A DNA stretch of 24,614 nucleotides from an uncultured Collinsella sp. (GTDB lineage: Bacteria; Actinomycetota; Coriobacteriia; Coriobacteriales; Coriobacteriaceae), in NCBI GenBank assembly GCA_900766165.1, contig CAAFUK010000042.1:1-24614 (forward strand). Reading direction: 5' to 3'. Position numbers and translations under genes: made by a program. Position 1 is the stretch's first letter, and each line of letters opens with the position of its first letter. The notes under the pieces are model-generated. The model had not been told where the DNA came from and ran no database searches. It saw nothing but the letters and a program-made list of their open reading frames with translations. This document shows, piece by piece, positions 15,112 to 21,952 of this stretch.

Positions 15112-15120
15112 ATCATAGCA
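15112..15120 (-). promoter_or_regulatory. Extended -10 promoter of the TerB/BrxD-like/helicase operon
   Basis: The minus strand reads TGCTATGAT, an extended -10 element (TGn plus TATGAT), 39 nt upstream of the GTG start. The -35 region is poor, as expected for extended -10 promoters. It lies between DUF554 and the TerB gene, so the unit need not depend on read-through. Confidence 0.5.
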
Positions 15121-15162
15121 CAGCATCAAACAGATGTTCGAAATGCCGCAACGTAGATAGAT

Positions 15163-15879
15163 TTAGAACAGGAGGGCGTAGATGACGGCAATGACGACGG
15201 CTGGCAGCATGTTGGCCGTGCGGAAGGTCTGAGGTCGGATAAGGTTGACGCCGACGCAGAAGATGAGCATGGATCCCACGAGTGAGAGGCTGTCGAGGGC
15301 CGCCGTGGTCATGATGGGGGAGAGCGCGCCCGCAAACAGCGTGATCGTTCCCTGGAACACGGCGACGGGCAGGGCCGAGAAGATGCAGCCGCGGCCGAGC
15401 GAGGCCGTCATGGTGCAGGCAATGATGCAGTCCAGTGCACCCTTCAGGGCGAGTGTGGACCAGTCGCCGAGCAGGCCGTCCTGAATCGATCCCACGATGG
15501 CCATGGCGCCGATGCAGACGGTCAGCGATGCCGAGACAAAGGCATTGGTAAATTCATTGTCGCCTTCGCTGCCGGTTTTGCGTTTGAGCCATTCGCCGAG
15601 GTTTTCGATGGCAGCTTCCAGGTTGATGGCTTCGCCGATGAGCGATCCGAGGGCAAACGAGACGATCAGCATAGTGGTACCGGTGGTCGACAGGGCGCCG
15701 CCGTCGATAACGAGCATCTTTTGCATGGTGCCGCCCAAGCCGATAAACAGGACGCACAGCCCCGATGCTTTCATGAGCGTGTCTTGGATGCGCGGTGTGA
15801 TAAAGCGACCGCCCGCTAATCCCAAAAGACCGCCTGCAATCAAAAGCGCGACGTTGATGATCGTTCCCAAACCCGGCAT
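15163..15879 (-). CDS. DUF554 family membrane protein
   Basis: 238 residues, nearly all hydrophobic segments with glycine-rich turns. The N-terminus PGLGTIINVALLIAGGLLG (2-20), the GLCVLFIGLGG segment, and the central VGSIQDGL-like region are typical of DUF554 (YdfK-like) proteins, which are usually about 230 residues. About six to seven membrane helices are expected. The start is the ATG at 15879 because GGGAGG precedes it; the upstream extension has no such site. Function is unknown; it is probably a transporter-like or channel-like membrane protein. It is transcribed toward the TerB unit but has about 90 nt and a separate promoter between. Confidence 0.85.
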   Translation of the reverse strand: MPGLGTIINVALLIAGGLLGLAGGRFITPRIQDTLMKASGLCVLFIGLGGTMQKMLVIDGGALSTTGTTMLIVSFALGSLIGEAINLEAAIENLGEWLKRKTGSEGDNEFTNAFVSASLTVCIGAMAIVGSIQDGLLGDWSTLALKGALDCIIACTMTASLGRGCIFSALPVAVFQGTITLFAGALSPIMTTAALDSLSLVGSMLIFCVGVNLIRPQTFRTANMLPAVVIAVIYALLF

Positions 15880-15949
15880 GGATCCTCCCGTATTGATGCC
15901 ACCTTGGCAATCGTAGCAGAATAGAACGCAGGGCATATTGCGACTTGTC

Positions 15950-15973
15950 TAATACGTTATATGAGTGGTATTA
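15950..15973. repeat. Inverted repeat in the DUF554 upstream region
   Basis: TAATAC and GTATTA are perfect 6-bp arms 12 bases apart, and GACTT/AAGTC extend them imperfectly on the outside. It lies about 70 nt upstream of the DUF554 start in a 118-nt gap. The AT-rich centre contains TATAAC on the minus strand, a possible -10 box, so the element could be an operator over the promoter. Confidence 0.35.
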
Positions 15974-15997
15974 AGTCTGGCGTTCAGCGGGAAAGCC

Positions 15998-17410
15998 CTA
16001 GGTTGTCGTCGGAACGTAGGGATAGTATTCAAAGCGTAGCGTCATCAGCCGTTGCGGGGACTCGATGCCCGCGGCGATGATATCGGCATCTCGGGCGCGG
16101 TCAAACCCTTCAAGTTCAATCTGGTACGAGACGTCTTCCATAATGTCCAGACGCCGCCAAGCTCGGAGCGTGTCGCCATCGAATTCCAAGGTTTTGCTTC
16201 CATCTGGGGCAACGGCGTATAGGCGCGGCTTGGCAGTGGTCGCAGGGTCGACGATCGTGATCTTTTTGATTTCGTTCCGAGTATTCTTGGCGCCTAACAA
16301 GGTGAGCAATGTTGGTGCCACGATTTCACCCGATGGCAAAAAGACGACCTCGACGGACTCCGGAAATGCAATGATGGCAGATTTGCGAACAGGTTGATTG
16401 GCCGCGGCAACTTCGATGCTTGCTGCATCGACGGTCGTCGTGTGGTCGAGTGCGGTGAGCATGCAGCAGTTGCCCTCATCGACATCTTGGGACGTCGCAA
16501 GGCCTAGGCTGTCCTCGAGTTGGGGATCGTTTGGCTCGATAACAGCTTCATCCGGTTCCTCTGAAGGGGCGGAGATGCCGTTTGTCGGCAGTGGCGCGCT
16601 GTCTGCTTTCTCCTCTGTTATGGCTGCGTTCGTGGTGCCATCTTTTGATGGGAAGGCCATTTCGTTCAATACAAAGGGGGCGACCCCGATGGCTCCAGCT
16701 CCATTCCATTCCATTTCGAGGAGCGCCGGGTCGGCAAGTACGTGCTGCCTGTCTTGCGTTTGGACATCGATCTCGATAGGGCAGAGTTTCGCCCCTCGAG
16801 TAAGGCTGAGCGACCCGTTTTGCTTATCGTCTTTGATTTTGGCGCCTTCGGCATTGTCGGCGTAGAACAACAGGGGGGTCTCTCCCGTTGCGACGGCGTC
16901 GGTGCTGGCTTTGGTTATCCGCAACGATGCCGTGAATGAGAGCGTGGGCTGCGCGCCGTCGGCGTGCGAGACAACGCAGCCCAGGCATACACCTCCTTCT
17001 TCTTCGAAAAACGCGCTGTCGAAGGCGACCTTCGCTTCGTTCGCCGAGTCATCGACCGAAGCGATGTCGATGCGTAGCTCCAAATCGCAAGGGTCGTCAT
17101 CTGCATCGAGCGCAACTGAGCGCCACGTGCAGATGGCGCATCCTGCCTGGGAGCCGTCCGTCTTGTCCGAACGCTTGATATCCACGACTATCGAGCTGTC
17201 CGTGTCCTGACGAAGGCATCCCGAGGTCGAGACTGTTGCCTGTGTGAGCGAAAACCGCTTGCACGCAATGACGCTCGACGGGTCTGGTGCGGGGCTTAGG
17301 GCTGCCGGCAAGGAGTCCGCCATGACGGGGGTCGCCCAAGCGGCGATAGGCGTTCCGGTTGCGAGTGCGCCGCAGAGCGCGACGACGGGCAAAAGGTTCT
17401 TCGATGCCAT
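15998..17410 (-). CDS. Secreted cysteine-containing protein of unknown function
   Basis: 470 residues. A signal peptide is clear: MASKNLLPVVALCGALATG followed by an AWA/VMA cleavage region near 25-31. The mature part has about ten cysteines (GCAIC, GVCLGC, GNCC among them), mostly in the first half, so disulfides or metal binding are possible. Beta-strand-like stretches dominate, with a proline/glutamate-rich linker near 270-300. There is no LPxTG motif or C-terminal membrane helix, so it should be released or bound non-covalently. AAGGAG is six bases before the ATG. It is the last gene of the envelope operon, 39 nt after the small LAQTG gene. I do not recognise a family. Confidence 0.7.
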   Translation of the reverse strand: MASKNLLPVVALCGALATGTPIAAWATPVMADSLPAALSPAPDPSSVIACKRFSLTQATVSTSGCLRQDTDSSIVVDIKRSDKTDGSQAGCAICTWRSVALDADDDPCDLELRIDIASVDDSANEAKVAFDSAFFEEEGGVCLGCVVSHADGAQPTLSFTASLRITKASTDAVATGETPLLFYADNAEGAKIKDDKQNGSLSLTRGAKLCPIEIDVQTQDRQHVLADPALLEMEWNGAGAIGVAPFVLNEMAFPSKDGTTNAAITEEKADSAPLPTNGISAPSEEPDEAVIEPNDPQLEDSLGLATSQDVDEGNCCMLTALDHTTTVDAASIEVAAANQPVRKSAIIAFPESVEVVFLPSGEIVAPTLLTLLGAKNTRNEIKKITIVDPATTAKPRLYAVAPDGSKTLEFDGDTLRAWRRLDIMEDVSYQIELEGFDRARDADIIAAGIESPQRLMTLRFEYYPYVPTTT

Positions 17411-17449
17411 GGGGTCTCCTTGCTTTATATTGTGCGAGCTGGTTGTGTC

Positions 17450-17710
17450 TTATTGCTGGTTGCGTTTGATGCACAGTCCGAGGCCGGTGGCTCCCGCGCC
17501 CGCCGCAGCGACGCTTGCTGCCAAGAGCTGCTTTTCGTCGCCTGTCTGCGCCAACGGTTCCTGGTGGTTGCCGCGGTCGAGCCCCGAGAGGTCGACCGTC
17601 ACTTGCGTGGCGGCCTGAGCCTGTTCTTGCTGGGCAAAGGCCATGGCTGGCCCAAACGCTAGGATGCTGACGGCGGCGGCCAGGGCGATCACCTTATGCC
17701 GTGTGCGCAC
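17450..17710 (-). CDS. Small LAQTG sortase-anchored surface protein
   Basis: 86 residues with all parts of a sortase substrate. The n-region RTRHK (2-6) and hydrophobic core VIALAAAVSILAFGPAMAFA form a signal peptide. A short mature part of about 25 residues follows. LAQTG is at 53-57, then a hydrophobic segment (about 62-80) and the positively charged tail KRNQQ. I start at the GTG at 17710 because it gives a proper n-region, although the ribosome binding site is weak; an ATG ten codons upstream and a GTG at 17692 are alternatives. The start overlaps the previous gene by 17 nt. Such a short exposed segment suggests an adaptor, pilus tip/base or attachment stub rather than an adhesin. No sortase gene is in the window. 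Confidence 0.75.
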   Translation of the reverse strand: MRTRHKVIALAAAVSILAFGPAMAFAQQEQAQAATQVTVDLSGLDRGNHQEPLAQTGDEKQLLAASVAAAGAGATGLGLCIKRNQQ

Positions 17711-18293
17711 CGGGCTCGACCGTCCAGGTGATTGTTGCAACTTGATCGCCTTCGCCGGTTACGTGGAAGATGTCGCGCGTGACGCGGGCGACATTTCCGC
17801 TCGTCTTGAGCTTAATTTTGTCCGTGCCGCCGGCAATGCCCTGGTAGCCCATGTCGAAGGCTGCATTCTTGGAAAGATCGAGGCCCGTCCCCTGCATTGC
17901 GGCGCTGGCGTTCTGGAGTGCGCCGTCGGGGCCGACCTTAAAGTCGATGGAGTTCTGCGCGGTTCCGGCCTTGGCGTCGGCGGCAATGGCCCAGGTGTTC
18001 ATGGCGTCGATCTTCATGTTGGTGACATGGATGCCGTAGGCCGAATGATTGTCGATGGTGGTCGCGTCTTCTGAGGGGCCCTGAAGCGTGCCGTCGGCCT
18101 TGGCGACGAAGGGAATAACCGTCGGAACTTTGAACTCAACGTTGTCGATCTCGGTCCTGACCATTACTTTCGTGGTTCCAGCGCGCCCGGCTGCCAGAGC
18201 TGGCGTCGGGGCGGCGCCCATTGCGAGCGCGAGCGCGAGCCCTGCGCCCACGACGAGCGCTCTGGCTCCGTTCATGTTCCTGGTGATGTCCAT
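17694..18293 (-). CDS. Secreted beta-rich surface protein of unknown function
   Basis: 199 residues. The signal peptide has an n-region with arginines (MDITRNMNGAR), an alanine/leucine core, and TPALAA before the mature part at about residue 36. The mature domain is one beta-rich module starting KVMVRTEIDNVEFKVPTVIP and ending QVATITWTVEPG. The layout and the final TWTV strand recall small secreted WxL- or TasA-like beta-sandwich proteins, but I cannot name the family. AAAGGA lies six to seven bases upstream of the ATG. There is no anchor of its own; the LAQTG protein encoded next could hold it on the wall (inference). Confidence 0.7.
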   Translation of the reverse strand: MDITRNMNGARALVVGAGLALALAMGAAPTPALAAGRAGTTKVMVRTEIDNVEFKVPTVIPFVAKADGTLQGPSEDATTIDNHSAYGIHVTNMKIDAMNTWAIAADAKAGTAQNSIDFKVGPDGALQNASAAMQGTGLDLSKNAAFDMGYQGIAGGTDKIKLKTSGNVARVTRDIFHVTGEGDQVATITWTVEPGAHTA

Positions 18294-18313
18294 GGTCGTT
18301 CCTTTCTATTCGC

Positions 18314-18330
18314 CGCGGGCCGTCCCCGCG
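18314..18330 (-). repeat. GC-rich hairpin before the 199-residue surface gene
   Basis: CGCGGG and CCCGCG pair perfectly around 5 bases in the leader of the 199-residue protein gene. No T-run follows. It may act in mRNA processing or stabilisation, giving more of the downstream surface-protein message than of the upstream genes. Confidence 0.3.
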
Positions 18331-18383
18331 ATGATTGGACGAATGCTGGTGAATTGCGCGCGGTGCCGCGTTGGCTGAAAAAG

Positions 18384-18893
18384 CTAGTTCTCGGTTTGCT
18401 CAACCCGTACCTTGACACGTGTCGGATTGCCGTGGCTGTCGAGGGTCTTGGCATCGAGTGCCTGAATCTCGATGTACGCCTCGCCTTCCTTGATGTCGCC
18501 GGCGGGGCACGTCTCGATTGTCTTGCCGGTCTCGACCACGCCGGATTCATACATGGTCTCGTCGTTTTGGATGACGCGGAATCGCTGGGGAAATTTATTG
18601 TCTTGGACGTTTTGCACGTTGACGCGCAGCTTGCCGTCCTCCTGCAGCTGAGCGACCGGCGCGACCGAAATCGTCATCATGTTGTCGCGGACGATGGCAT
18701 CGAGCTCATCTTGGATTTCTTGTCGCGATTTACCCTCTGCCGTCGTGACTGAGGCGCCCGCTTCGGGCACGGGCTGCGACTGCCAGGCGTATAGCCCTAC
18801 GGCGATGAGGGCGCAGACGATAGCCAGGCAGACAACGACGAGTTTCTTGCGACGCCCCAGTCCTGCGAGACGGGGCGGCTTCTTCGCACTCAT
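18384..18893 (-). CDS. Single-pass membrane protein with extracytoplasmic domain
   Basis: 169 residues. A basic N-terminus (MSAKKPPRLAGLGRRKK) precedes one membrane helix (about 18-37). This orientation places residues 38-169 outside. The outer part begins with a helical stretch (EIQDELDAIVRDNMM) and continues with beta strands (ISVAPVAQL, LRVNVQNV, YIEIQALDAKT). I recognise no enzyme motif. The ATG overlaps the stop of the 98-residue gene by 4 nt, so they are coupled. The next gene encodes a secreted beta-rich protein, so it may be a membrane partner for assembly or export. Confidence 0.7.
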   Translation of the reverse strand: MSAKKPPRLAGLGRRKKLVVVCLAIVCALIAVGLYAWQSQPVPEAGASVTTAEGKSRQEIQDELDAIVRDNMMTISVAPVAQLQEDGKLRVNVQNVQDNKFPQRFRVIQNDETMYESGVVETGKTIETCPAGDIKEGEAYIEIQALDAKTLDSHGNPTRVKVRVEQTEN

Positions 18894-19186
18894 GCGGCGT
18901 CCTTGGTGGTATAGACACGTGCGAACGTGGACGGGTCCGCTCCAAAGAGCATGTGAAGCATCAGGCGGCGCGAGTAGATGAGCTCGTCAAAGTCGTGAGG
19001 GAGCTCGATGTCGTGGATACGCGCGATGTGGTGGGCGAGCGCCGAGAACGACTCGGGGTCGCAGATAACATCGGTGGTGACGTGGTAGACCGCCGTATCG
19101 GGGAACGCCTCTTCGTCGAAAGGCAGGAGATAGGGATCGTCGTCGACCTCGATGGCGACGCCGTACTGGGGCCAGTAATATGCCAT
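18890..19186 (-). CDS. Small acidic protein, first gene of the envelope operon
   Basis: 98 residues, soluble, acidic and aromatic, with no signal peptide or membrane helix. The N-terminus MAYYWPQYGVAIEVDDDPY and a helical second half (SFSALAHHIARIH, then ELIYSRRLMLHMLFG) can be seen. The family is not recognised. GGGAGG lies seven bases before the ATG and the stop overlaps the next start by 4 nt, so it is a real gene. As the only cytoplasmic member of the operon it may be regulatory or a chaperone-like partner (inference). Confidence 0.65.
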   Translation of the reverse strand: MAYYWPQYGVAIEVDDDPYLLPFDEEAFPDTAVYHVTTDVICDPESFSALAHHIARIHDIELPHDFDELIYSRRLMLHMLFGADPSTFARVYTTKDAA

Positions 19187-19208
19187 GGGAACCTCCCTGC
19201 TTCTGGGG

Positions 19209-19230
19209 CCAAAACTTCTATCGGTTTTGG
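19209..19230 (-). promoter_or_regulatory. Hairpin in the envelope-operon leader
   Basis: CCAAAAC and GTTTTGG are perfect 7-bp arms around 8 bases. It lies about 10 nt upstream of the ribosome binding site of the 98-residue gene. There is no T-run, so it may be an operator or a translation-control hairpin. Confidence 0.35.
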
Positions 19231-19259
19231 CTGTCGACGCCGACCGTATCAGCCGCTAC

Positions 19260-19287
19260 TTGACCAATTTCTGACCAAATGCTTGAC
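19260..19287. repeat. Helically phased TGACC-type direct repeats
   Basis: TTGACCAATT and CTGACCAAAT are 11 bp apart, and TTGACG follows after another 12 bp. Same-face spacing suggests binding by a multimeric regulator. They are about 75-100 nt upstream of the envelope operon. Confidence 0.35.
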
Positions 19288-19422
19288 GGATTGACATCTC
19301 CGCAGGTAAAAGTCAGTAAAAAATACTCCAACTTTTTTCGAGCGACATTTACGCGATCGGCGACGGCGGGGCGATATGTGTCAAAAGCATCGTCTGCCGA
19401 GGAAGCCTTGCCGTTCGCCGAA

Positions 19423-19452
19423 TTGCACGAACGTAAAAATCGCCAATTATGG
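19423..19452 (+). promoter_or_regulatory. Weak candidate promoter of the dehydrogenase/EtfBA operon
   Basis: TTGCAC (19423-19428) and TTATGG (19447-19452) are 18 bases apart on the plus strand, about 80 nt upstream of the GTG start. The -10 match is weak, so an activator may be needed. Confidence 0.25.
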
Positions 19453-19532
19453 AGACGGTCTCGAACACGTCGACGAAACGATGCGGTAACATCTCCCTGC
19501 AAACACTGTAGTTAGCTAAAGGGGGAGTTCGC

Positions 19533-21134
19533 GTGTCTGCAACCATCAAACCCTTCACCGACGAGTTCGAAGAGTATGGCCGCGATGAATCTCGCGCATC
19601 GGGCGAAGCGTCGAGCATCTCGTTTCCGACAACGGAAGACGAGGTCCATGCCATTTTGGAAACGCTCCATGCCGAGCGTGTTCCGGTAACGGTTCAGGGC
19701 GCCCGAACCGGCCTTGCCGCCGGTGCCGTGCCCCACGGTGGGCATATCCTCAATACTTCCCGTATGAATCGCTACTTGGGCCTTCGCCGCGATGAACAAG
19801 GCCAATTTCTGCTGCGCGTGGAGCCGGGCGTTGTGCTCTCGGAGCTGCGTAAGCAGCTGAGCAAGAAGGTACTGCCGACCGCTGGTTGGGACCAGGCGTC
19901 GCTTGAGGCCTACGAGGAGTTCCAAGAGGCTCCCGAGCAGTTCTTTCCCACCGATCCCACCGAGGCATCTGCCTGTCTGGGCGGCATGGCGGCATGCAAC
20001 GCCTCCGGCGCCCGCAGCTACGCTTACGGCCCCACGCGCCCGCATATCACGGGACTCCACGTCGCGCTGGCTGATGGCGATTTGCTTGAGCTTCAGCGCG
20101 GCGAGGCTTTTGCCCAGGGCCGCCACCTGTCGCTTGTGACGGCAGCGGGGCGTGCTCTCGAGCTCGACCTTCCCGACTACACCATGCCCAAGACCAAAAA
20201 TGCTTCGGGCTATTTCGTTGCTGACGATATGGATGCCATCGATCTGTTTATCGGTGCGTGTGGCACAATCGGCGTCATCACCGAGCTCGAGATTGTCCTG
20301 CAGGCGGCGCCTGCGGTCGTTTGGGGCGTGAGCTGCTTCTTTGACAGCGAAGACAAGGCCGTGTCCTTCACCGATTCTGTGCGTCCCGTCCTGTCCCATG
20401 CGGCTGCCATCGAATATTTCGATGCGGGCGCCCTGGATATCCTGCGTCGTCAGCGTGAACAGTCGACCGCGTTCGCCTCGCTGCCTGCGCTCGACAAAGA
20501 GGCCAAGGTCTGTGTCTACGTGGAGCTCGACTGCGACGACGAAGTTCAGGCGACTGAGGAGCTGTATCACTTGGGGTGGGTACTGGAGCTTGCGGGCGGC
20601 AGTGACGATGCGACATGGGTCGCGCGCACCGAGGTCGATCGCGAGTGTCAGCGATTCTTCCGCCATGCGGTCCCCGAGAGCGTCAACATGCCCATCGACG
20701 AGCGCCGCCGCACGGATCCCACCATCACCAAACTGGGCTCGGACATGTCGGTGCCCAACGCACGCTTGGGCGATGTCATCGCCCTTTATCGCCGCACGTT
20801 GGCCGAAAGTGGGCTTGAATCTGCCGCCTGGGGGCACATCGGTAACAACCATCTGCATGTGAACATTCTGCCGCGCGATGCGCAGGATTATCGCCGCGGC
20901 GGAGAACTCTTTGCCCAGTGGGCTTCCGAGGTCACGGTCATGGGCGGTGCCGTCTCCGCAGAACACGGCGTCGGCAAGATCAAGGCGGGCTTCTTGGAGA
21001 CGATGTACGGTCACGAGGCCATGGTCGAGTCGGCGCGGCTCAAGCTCCAGCTCGATCCTGCCGGGCAGCTGGGTCGCGGTAACCTGTTTTCGGAGAAGCT
21101 CTTGGATGAGCTCGTCCAGAAAGGGGGCGCGTGA
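19533..21134 (+). CDS. FAD-linked 2-hydroxyacid dehydrogenase (LctD/GlcD-like)
   Basis: 533-residue flavoprotein of the FAD_binding_4 / FAD-oxidase_C family, which includes D-lactate dehydrogenase and glycolate oxidase GlcD. The FAD loop VQGARTGLAAGAVP (54-67) and PTDPTEASACLGGMAACNAS (139-158) are family motifs. The C-terminal half has WGHIGNNHLHVN (433-444) and SAEHGVGK (475-482), which carry substrate- and metal-binding histidines. The start is GTG with GGGGGAG five bases before. The stop overlaps the etfB start region, and etfB and etfA follow, as in the lactate dehydrogenase/Etf complex of Acetobacterium. By analogy it would oxidise lactate (or another 2-hydroxyacid) and pass electrons to the Etf. 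The exact substrate is not visible in the sequence. Confidence 0.85.
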   Translation: MSATIKPFTDEFEEYGRDESRASGEASSISFPTTEDEVHAILETLHAERVPVTVQGARTGLAAGAVPHGGHILNTSRMNRYLGLRRDEQGQFLLRVEPGVVLSELRKQLSKKVLPTAGWDQASLEAYEEFQEAPEQFFPTDPTEASACLGGMAACNASGARSYAYGPTRPHITGLHVALADGDLLELQRGEAFAQGRHLSLVTAAGRALELDLPDYTMPKTKNASGYFVADDMDAIDLFIGACGTIGVITELEIVLQAAPAVVWGVSCFFDSEDKAVSFTDSVRPVLSHAAAIEYFDAGALDILRRQREQSTAFASLPALDKEAKVCVYVELDCDDEVQATEELYHLGWVLELAGGSDDATWVARTEVDRECQRFFRHAVPESVNMPIDERRRTDPTITKLGSDMSVPNARLGDVIALYRRTLAESGLESAAWGHIGNNHLHVNILPRDAQDYRRGGELFAQWASEVTVMGGAVSAEHGVGKIKAGFLETMYGHEAMVESARLKLQLDPAGQLGRGNLFSEKLLDELVQKGGA

Positions 21135-21136
21135 AG

Positions 21137-21952
21137 ATGAGCGATTTCCATATGGTGGTGTGCGTCAAGGCCGTGCCGGGCAGCACTGAGGTCAAGATGG
21201 ACCCCAAGACCAATACCATCGTGCGCGATGGCAAGCAGGCGGTCATTAATCCCTTTGATGCGAGCGCTTTGGAATGCGCGCTGGCGCTGAAGGACGACTT
21301 TATCGGCTTTGGCATGGATGTGCGCGTGACGGTGGTGTCGATGGGCATCCCCGCGACCGAGTCGCTGCTGCGCGACTGCATCGCTCGAGGCGCCGACGAT
21401 GCGCTGCTGCTGACCGATCGCGCCTTTGCAGGTGCCGATACCCTGGCAACCACCTATGCCCTCAAGTGCGGCATCGAGGCGCTCGACGAGGACTTCGACC
21501 TGCTCATCTGCGGCAAGATGGCGGTGGATGGCGATACGGCCCAGATTGGTCCCGAGCTTGCCGGTGCCTTTGATATTCCCTGCGTGACCGACGTGAGCTG
21601 CGTGCAGAGCGCGGGCTTTACGACCTGTGGCTCGCTGGCGCTCGTTCACGGATGCGATGCCGGCGAGGAGACGGTGTACCTTGAGATGCCGTGCGCGATG
21701 ACGACTGCCAAGGAGATTGGCCAGTTGCGTATGCCGAGTATTGCCGGTATTCGCGCGGCGGAGGAGGCGGACGTGCGCGTGGTCAGTGCCGCCGACGTGA
21801 ACGCCGACCCCGCGCGTTGCGGTCTTGCCGGGTCGCCGACACAGGTCGTGCGCTCGTTTGTGCCCGACCGTGACCAAACGTGCGAGGCCGTTGAGGGGAC
21901 GGCGTCCGAGCAGGCGGCAAAGCTTGCCAAGATTATCGAGGGGATGGCATAG
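21137..21952 (+). CDS. etfB: Electron transfer flavoprotein beta subunit
   Basis: 271 residues, the usual EtfB length. The N-terminal MVVCVKAVPG matches the family's (I/V)VCVKQVPD opening. VTVVSMGIPATESLLRDCIARGADDALLL is at about 66-94 (shown in parts: VSMGIP, LLRDCIARGADDA). DGDTAQIGPELAG (131-143) is the EtfB nucleotide-binding segment, conserved in bifurcating Etfs that bind NAD(H). I place the start at the ATG at 21137, nine bases after AGGGGG; the GTG at 21131 that overlaps the previous stop is an alternative with worse spacing. It binds the alpha subunit encoded directly downstream. Confidence 0.9.
   Translation: MSDFHMVVCVKAVPGSTEVKMDPKTNTIVRDGKQAVINPFDASALECALALKDDFIGFGMDVRVTVVSMGIPATESLLRDCIARGADDALLLTDRAFAGADTLATTYALKCGIEALDEDFDLLICGKMAVDGDTAQIGPELAGAFDIPCVTDVSCVQSAGFTTCGSLALVHGCDAGEETVYLEMPCAMTTAKEIGQLRMPSIAGIRAAEEADVRVVSAADVNADPARCGLAGSPTQVVRSFVPDRDQTCEAVEGTASEQAAKLAKIIEGMA

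Larger units (their letters stand above)
19187..19532. other. 346-nt divergent intergenic region
   Basis: Control region between the envelope operon (minus) and the dehydrogenase/EtfBA operon (plus). No credible gene is present; short open frames here lack ribosome binding sites and family features. Contents: a hairpin next to the envelope-operon start (19209-19230), helically phased TGACC-type repeats (19260-19287), an A6/T6 motif (19318-19338), an 11-bp palindrome GAGACGGTCTC (19452-19462), and a weak plus-strand promoter candidate (19423-19452). The GGGGGAG at 19521-19527 is the ribosome binding site of the dehydrogenase. Confidence 0.6.

Noticed and set aside
19187..19532. Riboswitch or small RNA in the divergent region
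   Set aside because: Short hairpins exist but no known riboswitch core or terminator-bound RNA could be recognised.
19512..21014. 500-codon minus-strand frame opposite the dehydrogenase
   Set aside because: It lies wholly antisense to a gene with clear FAD-oxidase motifs and has no recognisable domain.
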